Of a DNA stretch of 64,000 bases, positions 31,802 to 40,954 are shown piece by piece. The notes under the pieces are model-generated. The model did not search any database, was not told the DNA's origin, and saw only the letters and a list, made by a program, of their open reading frames with translations. The stretch is from contig CAZCBX010000003.1 of assembly GCA_964497185.1 (NCBI GenBank), forward strand, positions 134,585 through 198,584. The letters run 5' to 3'. How positions within the stretch are numbered: position 1 is the stretch's first letter; each line of letters starts with the position of its first letter. Made by a program: the position numbers and the translations under genes. Source of the DNA: CAZCBX01 sp964497185 (GTDB lineage: Bacteria > Bdellovibrionota_G > JALEGL01 > JAGRMV01).

Positions 31802-32074
31802 ATGAAGAAACGAATTTGGCCCATCATTTTGGGAGTTTTTTTTATATTGGGGCCGGCGGTATGGATGACTTTTTCAGTGACCCAAGAGAGTCGTGTGGGG
31901 TGCGAAGTATGCGTGCAGTTTGATCGACAAACCAAATGTGTCAAAGCTTCTGGACCCACACGCCAGACGTGTCAGCGAACCGGCGTGGACAATGCATGCG
32001 GCACGATGGCCCGTGGCGTACAGGCCAGCATTCAGTGCACCCAAAAACGGCCTGTTCGGGTTGAATTTTTTTAA
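31802..32074 (+). CDS. Small membrane-anchored Cys-rich protein, unknown function
   Basis: 90 aa, not recognised. Seen: a basic start, one membrane segment at about residues 5-23 (IWPIILGVFFILGPAVWMTF), then an external part with five Cys (CEVC, KC, TC, NAC, QC) in a spacing that would allow disulfides. In-frame starts also exist at 31754 and 31709; 31802 is chosen because the positive-then-hydrophobic anchor begins there. Convergent with the esterase gene, 6 bp apart. Confidence 0.5.
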   Translation: MKKRIWPIILGVFFILGPAVWMTFSVTQESRVGCEVCVQFDRQTKCVKASGPTRQTCQRTGVDNACGTMARGVQASIQCTQKRPVRVEFF

Positions 32075-32080
32075 GCTTTG

Positions 32081-33106
32081 TTAAGCCTCGTCTAGCGGCA
32101 TGCAAGACAATAGATGCGCAGCATGCTCTATGGTTTTGTGGTAAATGCCAGAGTGGCCTTCGTCGTACTCTTTGAACGTATGTGCAATGCCCGCTTTCTC
32201 CAATTTGTTTCGAATTTGGCGGTGGCCCAAGTGAATGCCGTATTCGTCCTGCGCACCCGCAAACAATGCAAAACTGTCCAACGAGGCCAACGCGTCTTGA
32301 TGTTGATCCACCATGTTAACAGGATCCCACGTAAGCAGTTGCGCCCACTTGTCTTGGATCAGCTCGCCTGTGGTGGGCTCAAAAAACAAATCAGCGCCCA
32401 GGGGTGCCTGCACATTGGGCAAAAAACAAAGACAGATGTTGAGCAGCAGCATGCTATGCCCTAAGTCGCGCGAACAATTGCGCAGTGGATTAAACTGTTG
32501 AAAAAAATGCGACGCCATGCCCTCTACACCTTTGTATTTTTCCATCATGCGAATAAACGTTGGCACCATACAACCATACAAATACGCGTAGTGGCTATCG
32601 CCTGCCGAAGAGAGCACATGGCCAAACGTATCGGGCCTGAGCATGCCGGTGGCCATCGCACCAAAGCCTCCGCTGGAATGGCCCATCACGCCTGTAAGCT
32701 GACGGTCTTTTGAAACTTGAAAATGGGCCTGCACAAACTCCACCAACTCATCGCACAGATAGTCCATGTACCGGCCGGTGCCTTTCGAATTAATGTATTG
32801 ACTGCAACCATATCGGATGGATGCATCTGGAAAAACCATCACACATTCTTGTTCAGGGTGTTGCGCAAACCACTGGTCCAATAAATCCACCATGCTGGGC
32901 GCAAACGGCGCGCGTTGATTGAGCAAGGTTGCACCCACACTGCCCCAACCTGACAGATAAAACAATACCGGATAAGTGTTGTTGGGATGTTGGTGATAGG
33001 ACGGCGGTACATACACCGGAAACGTTCGGCAAGCTGGATCGCCCAAGGGATTGTTTTGCAACACTTGGCTTTTGTGTTCGACCCAAGCAATGGCATCGGT
33101 TCGCAT
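32081..33106 (-). CDS. Esterase-like alpha/beta hydrolase
   Basis: 341 aa, no signal peptide, so cytoplasmic. Seen: RTFPVYVPPSYH...YPVLFYLSGWG, oxyanion-side VMVFPDASIRYGCSQYINS, nucleophile elbow GHSSGGFGAM, and GHSGIYHKTIEHAA with the candidate catalytic His. The pattern is that of the putative-esterase (esterase D / Fes-like) family, which includes S-formylglutathione hydrolase, antigen 85 and feruloyl esterases. Substrate unknown. Start ATG overlaps the bolA stop (TAATG), so the two form an operon. Confidence 0.8.
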   Translation of the reverse strand: MRTDAIAWVEHKSQVLQNNPLGDPACRTFPVYVPPSYHQHPNNTYPVLFYLSGWGSVGATLLNQRAPFAPSMVDLLDQWFAQHPEQECVMVFPDASIRYGCSQYINSKGTGRYMDYLCDELVEFVQAHFQVSKDRQLTGVMGHSSGGFGAMATGMLRPDTFGHVLSSAGDSHYAYLYGCMVPTFIRMMEKYKGVEGMASHFFQQFNPLRNCSRDLGHSMLLLNICLCFLPNVQAPLGADLFFEPTTGELIQDKWAQLLTWDPVNMVDQHQDALASLDSFALFAGAQDEYGIHLGHRQIRNKLEKAGIAHTFKEYDEGHSGIYHKTIEHAAHLLSCMPLDEA

Positions 33107-33378
33107 TAGGCGTCTACCTCACTGGGCGCTTTGGCCTGAATGGACAAGGCGTGAATGTCGGGGCGGGGCATGCCGAGGGTTTTGTAAACCAGCTGATGTC
33201 GCGCGACGGGTCGCATGCCCTCAAACGCGTCGGCCACAATGTACACGACAAAATGGCCACCGCCATGGGCTTGTGCTTCTTTGTGCCTCTTGTGTCGGGC
33301 ACCATCGTCTTTAACATTGAGTACTTTCGGCGCAAGACTTCGCTCGAGCTCGGCATGAATTTGCTGGGCATGAACCAT
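33106..33378 (-). CDS. bolA: BolA-family protein
   Basis: 90 aa. Seen: an N-terminal helix VHAQQIHAELERSLAPKV, then LNVKDDGARHKRHKEAQAHGGGHFVVYIVADAF and the conserved HQLVYKTLGMPRPDIHALSIQA, the helix-turn and HALS signature of the BolA/YrbA family. BolA proteins work with monothiol glutaredoxins in iron-sulfur handling and affect envelope stress responses. ATG at 33378 matches the family N-terminus. Confidence 0.88.
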   Translation of the reverse strand: MVHAQQIHAELERSLAPKVLNVKDDGARHKRHKEAQAHGGGHFVVYIVADAFEGMRPVARHQLVYKTLGMPRPDIHALSIQAKAPSEVDA

Positions 33379-33400
33379 GAAAAAAAATATAACAAAAACC

Positions 33401-34075
33401 ATGGACCTTTCCTATTGGAAAAAACGATGGCAAGAAGGCAACATTGGCTGGCACAATGAAAAAGTCGACAACGACCTTCAGACGTTTGTCAAAAATGAAC
33501 GTCCATCGCTATCATCCCCGGTCTTGATCCCGCTTTGTGGCAAAACGCTCGACATTGATTGGCTGGCCCAGCAGTCTTTTGACGTGGTGGGTGTAGATGT
33601 GTCGCCTCTGGCTTTAAAAGCCGTGGTGGCGCGAAATTCTGGCGCTTGGTCTACACAGACGCATCCCAAAGCCGTTGTGCACAGCCATAGGCGCATCCAA
33701 TTATGGGAAGCCGATTTTTTTGACTGGGCGCAAACAGCGCAGGCTACATACTGTTGGGTTTGGGATCGCGCTGCGTTTGTGGCCATTGATCCCAGCCTTC
33801 GCACCCATTATCTGCAAGCCATGGCACAATTGCTCCGACCGGATGGCTTTATGCTTTGCAAAACTTTTGCCTATGCCCAAGAATTATCCACGGCGCCACC
33901 CTACAGCGTAACCGAAGCACAAATGCTTGCACTAAGCGCGCCATGGTTTACAGCCAAACGAATTCAAAGCAACACGTCTTTTCATGAAAGTGGGACATTG
34001 GCCCGGCGTGGCGCGCCACAAGTGACGACCGATGTTTGGCAGCTCAGCGTTATTTCTGAAGAGAAAATGGGGTGA
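33401..34075 (+). CDS. tpm: Thiopurine S-methyltransferase-family protein
   Basis: SAM-dependent methyltransferase, 224 aa. Seen: MDLSYWKKRWQEGNIGWHNE as in Tpm N-termini, VLIPLCGKTLDIDWLA (motif I), DVVGVDVSPLALKAVV, CWVWDRAAFVAIDP and LLRPDGFMLCKTF. Bacterial Tpm proteins methylate selenium, tellurium or thiopurine compounds; some relatives act on other thiols. ATG 33401 fits the family; an upstream ATG at 33377 overlaps the bolA start codon. The 3' end overlaps the convergent transporter gene by 26 bp. Confidence 0.85.
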   Translation: MDLSYWKKRWQEGNIGWHNEKVDNDLQTFVKNERPSLSSPVLIPLCGKTLDIDWLAQQSFDVVGVDVSPLALKAVVARNSGAWSTQTHPKAVVHSHRRIQLWEADFFDWAQTAQATYCWVWDRAAFVAIDPSLRTHYLQAMAQLLRPDGFMLCKTFAYAQELSTAPPYSVTEAQMLALSAPWFTAKRIQSNTSFHESGTLARRGAPQVTTDVWQLSVISEEKMG

Positions 34076-34760
34076 AGTCTGTTTGCAGGTCGTAATAATC
34101 TTCTTGCTCAATGGTCTTGAGCTTGCGCACCATGTAATACGTTAAAGGTGTAAGAATGGCTTCCCATACGGTTTTAAACAAAATGGCCAATATGATGGCG
34201 GTCAGCATGTCGCCTGTCTTCCAAATGCCCAAAAAAGCCAAGGGATAAAAAACAAACGAATCCACAGTTTGCCCCACAATGGTCGAACCAATGGTGCGCG
34301 TCCACAACGCTTTGCCTCGGGTCCAAATTTTCATTTTGGCCATAACAAATGAATTGGTAAATTCTCCAGCCCAAACGCCTGCCAAAGAAGCCAGAACAAT
34401 GCGGGCCGCATTGCCAAACACATACTCAAGCGAAGCTTGCAATTCTTTTTGATACGCATCCACGGGCAGGTAGGGGACGTTGACCACAAAATAGCACATG
34501 ACGGCTGCAAATGCGCAGGCCGCAAAGCCCATCCATATCACGCGGCGCGACCTGGCATAGCCATACACTTCGGTTAAAACATCGCCAAAAATATAGCTAA
34601 AGGGAAAAAATAAATTGCCCACCCCGTATTCAAGCTGAAAGCCAAATAAATTCACGTACGCTAGCTTGCCAGGGCCAATCAGATTGGAGCAAACCAGTAC
34701 GACCGCATACGCCGCCATGATAAAATCATAATACTTATAGCTACGGGCGGTCGAAGACAT
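34050..34760 (-). CDS. yhhQ: Queuosine precursor transporter (YhhQ/VUT family)
   Basis: Inner-membrane uptake of queuosine precursors (7-cyano- or 7-aminomethyl-7-deazaguanine). 236 aa, six membrane helices. Seen: VCSNLIGPGKL, FFPFSYIFGDVLTEVYGYARSRRVIW, RIVLASLAGVWAGEFTNSFVMAKMK and TIGSTIVGQTVDSFVFYPLAFLG, all standard for the DUF165/VUT family. The C-terminal 20 residues extend over the convergent methyltransferase gene. Confidence 0.92.
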   Translation of the reverse strand: MSSTARSYKYYDFIMAAYAVVLVCSNLIGPGKLAYVNLFGFQLEYGVGNLFFPFSYIFGDVLTEVYGYARSRRVIWMGFAACAFAAVMCYFVVNVPYLPVDAYQKELQASLEYVFGNAARIVLASLAGVWAGEFTNSFVMAKMKIWTRGKALWTRTIGSTIVGQTVDSFVFYPLAFLGIWKTGDMLTAIILAILFKTVWEAILTPLTYYMVRKLKTIEQEDYYDLQTDFTPFSLQK

Positions 34761-34769
34761 GGCGCATCC

Positions 34770-37256
34770 TTATTCTTTGTTTAACACAATACGAAGTTTG
34801 GCTGGCTGATCGCTTGATGTCGCTCCTGGCTCTATGCGAAGCTTGTTTTTATCCAGCGCCTTGAATTGTTTTTTATTTAAAAGCTGGTCGTTCCAGTATA
34901 TTTTTTTCACCCTATCGACGCGGGGGTACACCACTTCCATGATTTGCGGCAGTGCTTGCGCAGTGGGCGCATTGTGTTTTTGGGGAATCCACGACACGAT
35001 AATATCTTGATCGGTGGCCTGCTGTTGCACAAGCCAGTGGTTGTAGGTGCCATTGAGATAAGCGGTGCTATGGCCATCATCGTCGTAATGATCAAAAGAC
35101 GTGCGATTTTTGCTAGGGTATAATTTCCACACCAATGAAGCCGCCGCGTTCACATGAACATGGTCCAAATCAGGATCAAAGGTGTAGGTGGGAATAATGG
35201 CACCGGCACGCACATAAGCTGGCAACGTCACCATTTTCTTTTGCTCCAACACCTCCGCTGATGTTGTGGCGCCTTGCGCTGGACTCACGATGGGCTCACT
35301 GTCATCCCAAACATACCAGGTGCCTTGCGGCAAATACACCTGGCGCGTTTCATCCTCGGTTGAAACATGCAGGGCCACCATCACCCAAGGGCCCACCATT
35401 TTTTGATCTGCCATTTCTCTAACCTTTGCATCATCTTGAAAATAATACACCATGGGCGCGATTAAGGGGTTGGCTTGATGAAAGGCTTGATGTGCCAAGC
35501 TGTAATAATAAGGCGTAAGCTGATATCGACGCATCAGTTGTGCCTGGTTGCTTCTGCGCCAGCCCACCGTGGCAGGAGAGGTGTCATAAGTGTTGTCCAC
35601 ATTAAACGCATGAGGTCGAACAGGAACATCGGTCCAAGAGGCGTTGGCGAGCCACAGAGAGTACATGGCTTGGTACGCATCGCTGTCTTGCTCTGGACCC
35701 GTGTGTCGCCAAAAACCACCAATGTCTGCGCCATAATAATCGATGCCCGACAATGACATGTGCATTTGAGCATTGTAGTGGCTGGCCAAACTGCTCAGGC
35801 GCGCTGCAATGTCACCCGACCACATCGCGACACCCAATCGTTGCGACCCCGGCCCGCCCGACCGGCTCATGATAAACGGTCTTTTTTTGCTCTGTTGGCT
35901 TTTGTAGCCATCCACAATGCTTTGATTCCAGTAAAAGTTATAAAGGTTGTGAACATCGACGTGTCGTTTGCCGCCATAATAAACGGCATCATCTTCCCGG
36001 TACATTTCTGGCTCGCCCAGATCCGTCCAAAATCCCAAGACGCCTTCTTGTTGAAGCAGTGGCTTGCGTTTCCATTCATGCCAGGCTTTGGCAGCTTTCG
36101 GATGCGTGTAGTCCAGCATGCCCCCCACACCCCACCAGGTGTTGTAATCGATGTAGACAGGCTCACCCAGCTCATCTTTGACCAAATAACTTTGAAAATT
36201 CTTTTTGTCTTCGTAAAGATTTTTACCCACGTACGGTTCTTCAATCATTACGAAGCCCAAATTTTCCTTGGCGTACTGGGCCATGGTTTGTACGGGATTG
36301 GGGAATGCGCGGGTGTCCCACATCATGGTGCCCATTTTTGTATCGGGGGACTTTTCCTGCAAGCCACCAAACCATTGGTTGTCCAAGACAAAACCATCCA
36401 GGGGAAAATCCTCTTTGAGCAGCTTTTGCTTTTTTTCTTCCACCTCTTGCCATGAGTCAAAACCATATTCTGACAACCAAAGACCGAACATTTTTTTGGG
36501 TGGAACCAAAGGGTGGCCTGTCAGCGCCATGTAGTCTTTACGCAGGTCTGAGAGGTCTGGTCCCGTCATCACGTAAAAAGATAACCCCTCGCCGCCATAC
36601 ACCACCGCGCGCCACACATCTTCAGAAAAATACCACTTTTGTTTGTAAACATTGTCCAAATACAAACCAAAAGCTTTTTTGCCCTGACCCAAACCATACA
36701 AAATGGGAATTTGTGTGTTGCCCACCGCTGCTTTTTCAAACGTGACCATTTGGTTGCCCATTACCCCCGGCGTGCGTTTGGTGTGCGCCACCCAATCGCC
36801 GTTGATGGTTCCAGGTGAAACCAGCTCTTGGCCCAACCCGTACGCATGGGTTAAGCCCACCGGATCCAGATGCAAACCTTGAACGGCTTGGCCCAACCCT
36901 TTGGGACACACTTTGGTTAAGTTGTTGTTTTGAATTAAATCATAAATGCGAATGCACAAACTTTGGGTGTACACGACCACTTTTAATGCTTTGGTTTGAA
37001 ACCCGTTTTGCAATTCTTGAAAAGTAGAAGGCCCCGAAAAAACTTTTTTTTCCACAAAGGGCGTGACTTCCATGGGCACTGAGGGATTCACCACCGGCCC
37101 ATTTTGATACGCCACATGAATCAGGTCATCTTGCAACACTTCAATGCGGAGGTTGTTTTTAACGTTTTGATATTGAAGTTTTTCAACATTCGCTTGGGCG
37201 TTGGATGAAAATACAACGTTGAAAAGCAGAAACATCCAGAAAATAGACTTTTTCAT
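34770..37256 (-). CDS. Exported GH31-family glycosidase
   Basis: Retaining alpha-glycosidase (alpha-glucosidase / alpha-xylosidase group), 828 aa. Seen: signal peptide ending SSNAQA (residue 21), N-terminal galactose-mutarotase-like domain, the barrel with PKKMFGLWLSEYGFDSWQEV and FPLDGFVLDNQWFG, nucleophile Asp in FWTDLGEPEMY, MSRSGGPGSQRLGVAMWSGD with the acid/base region, GADIGGFWRH, and C-terminal beta domains with DHYDDDGHSTAYLNG. Probably periplasmic or secreted. Exact substrate unknown. Lies 9 bp before the queuosine transporter gene, so possibly co-transcribed. Confidence 0.88.
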   Translation of the reverse strand: MKKSIFWMFLLFNVVFSSNAQANVEKLQYQNVKNNLRIEVLQDDLIHVAYQNGPVVNPSVPMEVTPFVEKKVFSGPSTFQELQNGFQTKALKVVVYTQSLCIRIYDLIQNNNLTKVCPKGLGQAVQGLHLDPVGLTHAYGLGQELVSPGTINGDWVAHTKRTPGVMGNQMVTFEKAAVGNTQIPILYGLGQGKKAFGLYLDNVYKQKWYFSEDVWRAVVYGGEGLSFYVMTGPDLSDLRKDYMALTGHPLVPPKKMFGLWLSEYGFDSWQEVEEKKQKLLKEDFPLDGFVLDNQWFGGLQEKSPDTKMGTMMWDTRAFPNPVQTMAQYAKENLGFVMIEEPYVGKNLYEDKKNFQSYLVKDELGEPVYIDYNTWWGVGGMLDYTHPKAAKAWHEWKRKPLLQQEGVLGFWTDLGEPEMYREDDAVYYGGKRHVDVHNLYNFYWNQSIVDGYKSQQSKKRPFIMSRSGGPGSQRLGVAMWSGDIAARLSSLASHYNAQMHMSLSGIDYYGADIGGFWRHTGPEQDSDAYQAMYSLWLANASWTDVPVRPHAFNVDNTYDTSPATVGWRRSNQAQLMRRYQLTPYYYSLAHQAFHQANPLIAPMVYYFQDDAKVREMADQKMVGPWVMVALHVSTEDETRQVYLPQGTWYVWDDSEPIVSPAQGATTSAEVLEQKKMVTLPAYVRAGAIIPTYTFDPDLDHVHVNAAASLVWKLYPSKNRTSFDHYDDDGHSTAYLNGTYNHWLVQQQATDQDIIVSWIPQKHNAPTAQALPQIMEVVYPRVDRVKKIYWNDQLLNKKQFKALDKNKLRIEPGATSSDQPAKLRIVLNKE

Positions 37257-37345
37257 GCGTAGATCCTTTCCATTATGGGGCTTTTGCATATAACATAGAT
37301 GTCTAAGATGGAAAGAAATATACCCCCATTCAAGGCAAGCCGGAC

Positions 37346-37813
37346 ATGAATGTCCAGGTTTCGTATTATGCCGGTCGAAATGCCAAAATTGCCATTGTTT
37401 TCGGGCTTCTGCTGTTTTTGGCTTGCTTTATCGCCAACGTGTACTTTTTCACCACCAAACCCAATATTTTTATTTTAGGAACCCTCTTGATTGCACTGGG
37501 CCTGGTAACCGTCAGTACTTTTGCGTTTTATGCCGTGGTGCTTCAAAATCAGCCACTGATCAGTTTTACGCTCAATCATATTCAAGTCACCACAGGCTTA
37601 TTGTTCAAAGAGCAAAGAATTATATTTGCTCGAATCCAGACCTTTACGGTGTCTCGATGGGGCCGCAGTTACATTGAATACAAAGAGCTTGGCGAAGTGT
37701 ACAAAGTGCCTTTTTATGCCACGTTTATGGACAAAGACAGTTTAACGTCCATGGTCGAAAACATCGACGAATTTCAAGCCATGCATTCGTTTATCCCGAA
37801 CATTCAGCTGTAA
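37346..37813 (+). CDS. Two-TM membrane protein, PH-like C-terminal domain
   Basis: 155 aa, not assigned to a named gene. Seen: two adjacent membrane segments (about residues 14-36 and 42-66) then a beta-rich cytoplasmic domain: LISFTLNHIQVTTGLLFKEQRIIFARIQTFTVSRWG, YIEYKELGEVYKVPFYA. The 'sequence that sets a bound, then a hydrophobic pair' layout resembles bacterial PH (bPH/YdbS-like) membrane proteins, but the match is weak. Stands alone between two minus-strand genes. Confidence 0.55.
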   Translation: MNVQVSYYAGRNAKIAIVFGLLLFLACFIANVYFFTTKPNIFILGTLLIALGLVTVSTFAFYAVVLQNQPLISFTLNHIQVTTGLLFKEQRIIFARIQTFTVSRWGRSYIEYKELGEVYKVPFYATFMDKDSLTSMVENIDEFQAMHSFIPNIQL

Positions 37814-37857
37814 TGATTGAAAAGCAGACCCAAAACCAGGTCTATTAAAAATTAAAT

Positions 37858-39204
37858 TTATTCCAGCTGTGTGATGATTCGTTTGACATCGCCCACGCTG
37901 GACCGAACGATGCAAATGCGCAATCGATTTTCGCGCATCAAATAAGATTGAATTTTTTCCTGCACCACTGCTTCGGTTGATTCATTTAAGGAGTCCCAAT
38001 CATCGCTGTCCACGCGGATGCTCAGCTGTTGGCCTTGTTTTTCAACCGACTTGATGGCGATGGGCAGCTGAAGTTCATCGGCGTACTCTCTTTTTTCCAA
38101 CCAACCATTGACCGCCCCCAAAACGCCCCGAATCAGCAAGAACATCAGTAAAAGTGCCAGCACAATGTACTTTTTAATACCTTGACCACTGGCAATGCCC
38201 ATACTTGGAGGCACCATATGTTCACCCGTGCCTGATATGGGTGGCGGGGTGTATTTCGAAACAGTATGAATGTCCGAAAGCTGCATGTTGGGGTTGGTGA
38301 GCTCCATGGTGCGATCGTATCGTTCATTGATCGCGTTCATGTAGGCTCTGAGTTCAGGTGCGAGCTCCAAGCCTTCCATTTCTTTGATCACTTTTTCCAT
38401 CATGGCTTGTTTGCCATAAAAGCTTCGATTGGTGGATTCGTTGTAGTTCATCTTCATGGCAGCAATGTCGGCATCATCTGCGCTAACGCTGTCAATGTAC
38501 TGGAACACTTCATCTTCTTTGGTAGAAATTTCTTCCAATTCGTTCAAAACGTCGTTGACGCGGCTTAAGTACGCTTCAAAGCGAGATGGCTTTTTTAGAA
38601 CAAAGCTCACCACGCTTTTTAAAATGGTGGCTTGAAAATGGAGCACCACGTATTGCCGAATAATCCGTGTATACGGATTGTCCTGTGCTTCGAACGCCTT
38701 GATTTCATAGGGTTTTAAATTTTCAAGATACTTTTTATAAAACGGATGAACGCTGGATGCACTTTCCAAAGCCTTCACAAAAAAAGCTTCTTTTTGATCC
38801 AAAACGCCATAAATGGTGTCCAACGATATTTTTTCGGCTTCTTTTTTGCCTTCGCTCTTTACACGGTTGAGCAAATCGAGCAAACGTTGCTTGGATACGG
38901 TTTCTAGCTGGTAATAACGAACCCCATAGTAAAATAATTTTTCATCGCCGCCTTGTTTTTGAAATTCGCGGATTACATAAAACGTGCCCTCAATTTGTCC
39001 CACCTCGGGATCATCCCACGACATATTGATTTGGGTTTTGAGATCAATCTTTTGGCCGACCGCAATCAACACACCCGACGTACTGATGTTTTGGGTGGTG
39101 ACCTCTAAAACTTGGTCTTGATAAACGCATTGCGCTGGATGCACATAAGCATATCGGGAAGCGGCTCTTTTTTTCTTGTGATTGGGATCCGACGCCTGGC
39201 TCAT
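37858..39204 (-). CDS. PilZ-domain protein with C-terminal TM and extracytoplasmic domain
   Basis: 448 aa. Seen: N-terminal PilZ domain with the c-di-GMP motifs RxxxR (Arg13-Arg17, RAASR) and NxSxxG (Asn39-Gly44, NISTSG), a helical middle of about 230 residues, a membrane segment at 345-365 (YIVLALLLMFLLIRGVLGAV) and a roughly 80-residue periplasmic tail (LPIAIKSVEKQGQQLSIRVD onward). Binds c-di-GMP by motif; output unknown. A paralogue of the same length, TM position and tail lies at 58834-60195. Confidence 0.8.
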   Translation of the reverse strand: MSQASDPNHKKKRAASRYAYVHPAQCVYQDQVLEVTTQNISTSGVLIAVGQKIDLKTQINMSWDDPEVGQIEGTFYVIREFQKQGGDEKLFYYGVRYYQLETVSKQRLLDLLNRVKSEGKKEAEKISLDTIYGVLDQKEAFFVKALESASSVHPFYKKYLENLKPYEIKAFEAQDNPYTRIIRQYVVLHFQATILKSVVSFVLKKPSRFEAYLSRVNDVLNELEEISTKEDEVFQYIDSVSADDADIAAMKMNYNESTNRSFYGKQAMMEKVIKEMEGLELAPELRAYMNAINERYDRTMELTNPNMQLSDIHTVSKYTPPPISGTGEHMVPPSMGIASGQGIKKYIVLALLLMFLLIRGVLGAVNGWLEKREYADELQLPIAIKSVEKQGQQLSIRVDSDDWDSLNESTEAVVQEKIQSYLMRENRLRICIVRSSVGDVKRIITQLE

Positions 39205-39319
39205 AAGATTCGATTATAGCTCAGCTTTCTGAAAATACCAGCAAATGAATAATCGCACCGGCGCAATTTTTCATCCACCGGTGGTCGACGGCTCTTTTTT
39301 TGGGTACAGTGCTGTCACC

Positions 39320-40612
39320 ATGAAGTGGCTGCGACTTTCCCCCCATCTTTCTTGCGAAATTCAAGCGGGTCTGACCAATTTTTTGGCCACCGCCTACATT
39401 GCCGTGGTCAATCCGCTCTTGCTGGCTGAGGCTGGCATGCCTTTGGGCCCACTGGTTACGGCCACCGTTGCCACCACCATTGCGTCCACACTTTTGATGG
39501 GATGGCTGGGCAAAATGCCCATTGTGGTTGCACCGGGCATGGGCTTGAACGCTTTTTTTACCTATTCACTGGTTTTGGGCATGGACATACCGTGGCCCAC
39601 CGCCCTGGGCATGGTTTTTTGGACGGGTGTAATTTTTATGATTTTGTCCGCCTTTCACATTCGCACCATGATTGTCCAGGCCATTGCGCCCACTCTTCGC
39701 TACGGCATTGCGGCCGGCATTGGTTTGTTTGTGGCTTTGATTGGGCTGGCCAACGCCAACTTTGTGGTGGCCCATCCAGCCACGCTTGTGCAACGAGGGC
39801 CCATGGGTTTCACCGCACTGGTTTTTATCGCAGGCCTTGCATGGACCGCATGGCTTTACCTACGCAAAGTTCGCGCCAGTTTTCTATTGGGCATGCTGAC
39901 CACAGCCTTTCTGGCCCTGGTGGCAGGTACACTTTGGCCCGAGCACGCACCTGTCCTACAGCAACATGCTTCATGGGTGGCGTGGCCCGATTTTTCGTTG
40001 TTTGGGCAATTGGATATCTGGGGCGCATTGCGCTGGTCTCTGCTGCCACCAATGTTCGCTTTATTACTTACCGATCTGTTTGACAGCCTATCAACCTTTA
40101 TGGGCTTGAGCGAAATGGCCAACATGAAGGATTCCGAAGGTCAACCCAAGAACATCCGTGGGTGTTTATGGGCCGATGCTCTGGGCACCACCCTATCGGG
40201 CCTTTTGGGCACGAGCCCTGCCACCAGCTACGTTGAATCTGCCGCCGGCATTGCCCAGGGCGGCCGCACGGGCAAAGCAGCATGGGTGACGGCAGCCTGT
40301 TTTGTGCCGCTGCTTTTTCTCGCGCCTGCTTTGTCCATGCTACCCAAAGTATCCACCAGCCCCATCTTGGTTATTGTGGGTTCACTGATGATGACCCCTT
40401 TGCTCAAAGTTCAGCTGGATGATTTTGAAGAAGCCCTACCGGCCTTTTTGGCCCTCATTTTAATTCCCATGACGTTCTCGATCACCCAAGGCATCATTTG
40501 GTCTTTTTTGGCATGGACTTTTATCAAAGTGGTGCAGGGCAAAGCCCGCCGCATTTCACCCACCATGTGGGTGTTAAATCTTTGCATGGTGGGCTTGATA
40601 TGGCTAACGTAA
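39320..40612 (+). CDS. NCS2-family purine permease (AzgA-like)
   Basis: Proton-coupled uptake of adenine, guanine or hypoxanthine. 430 aa, about 13 membrane segments. Seen: LSCEIQAGLTNFLATAYIAVVNPLLLAEAGMP, VVAPGMGLNAFFTYSLV, the substrate-site LLTDLFDSLSTFMGLSEMAN, and ADALGTTLSGLLGTSPATSYVESAAGIAQGGRTG, all diagnostic of AzgA/PbuG-type permeases. The ATG at 39320 gives the family N-terminus; an in-frame ATG at 39245 would add 25 unrelated residues. The tRNA-Trp gene follows after 53 bp. Confidence 0.92.
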   Translation: MKWLRLSPHLSCEIQAGLTNFLATAYIAVVNPLLLAEAGMPLGPLVTATVATTIASTLLMGWLGKMPIVVAPGMGLNAFFTYSLVLGMDIPWPTALGMVFWTGVIFMILSAFHIRTMIVQAIAPTLRYGIAAGIGLFVALIGLANANFVVAHPATLVQRGPMGFTALVFIAGLAWTAWLYLRKVRASFLLGMLTTAFLALVAGTLWPEHAPVLQQHASWVAWPDFSLFGQLDIWGALRWSLLPPMFALLLTDLFDSLSTFMGLSEMANMKDSEGQPKNIRGCLWADALGTTLSGLLGTSPATSYVESAAGIAQGGRTGKAAWVTAACFVPLLFLAPALSMLPKVSTSPILVIVGSLMMTPLLKVQLDDFEEALPAFLALILIPMTFSITQGIIWSFLAWTFIKVVQGKARRISPTMWVLNLCMVGLIWLT

Positions 40613-40665
40613 CGATCATTGAACTCTTGCATAAAATAAGATAAGACATGCCTTCCGATTGTTCA

Positions 40666-40741
40666 AGGCGAGTAGCTCAGCTGGTAGAGCTCTGGTTTCC
40701 AAAACCAGCGGTCGCAGGTTCGAACCCTGTCTCGCCTGCCA
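40666..40741 (+). tRNA. trpT: tRNA-Trp (anticodon CCA)
   Basis: 76 nt including an encoded 3' CCA. Acceptor AGGCGAG / CTCGCCT with discriminator G, D arm GCTC...GAGC, anticodon stem CTGGT / ACCAG around loop TTCCAAA (anticodon CCA), and T arm GCAGG-TTCGAAC-CCTGT. Its 3' 45 bases are repeated at 43490-43534, marking it as the integration site of the following island. Confidence 0.96.
40697..40741 (+). repeat. attL: 3' part of tRNA-Trp
   Basis: 45-bp direct repeat from the anticodon loop to the CCA end, matching 43490-43534 at 44 of 45 positions (the T-stem boundary reads AACCC here and AATCC there). This is the usual att core of elements that integrate into tRNA genes and restore the tRNA on insertion. 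Confidence 0.9.
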
Positions 40742-40954
40742 TTTTGCCCTTGTCATAGCTTGGGTTTAACGTTTTAGTATAGTCCAAGTGTTCCCCAGGC
40801 AATAACTCTAATACGCTAGTAGGTTTTTTTAGCATCAATTAGCTAGCTCTCACAACAACTGCCAAAATACTCAATATGATATTATTGATTCACAAACTCA
40901 CAACTCACAGGCTCTCACGACAAAAATTTTGTAGGGTTACTTAGTACACATAGA

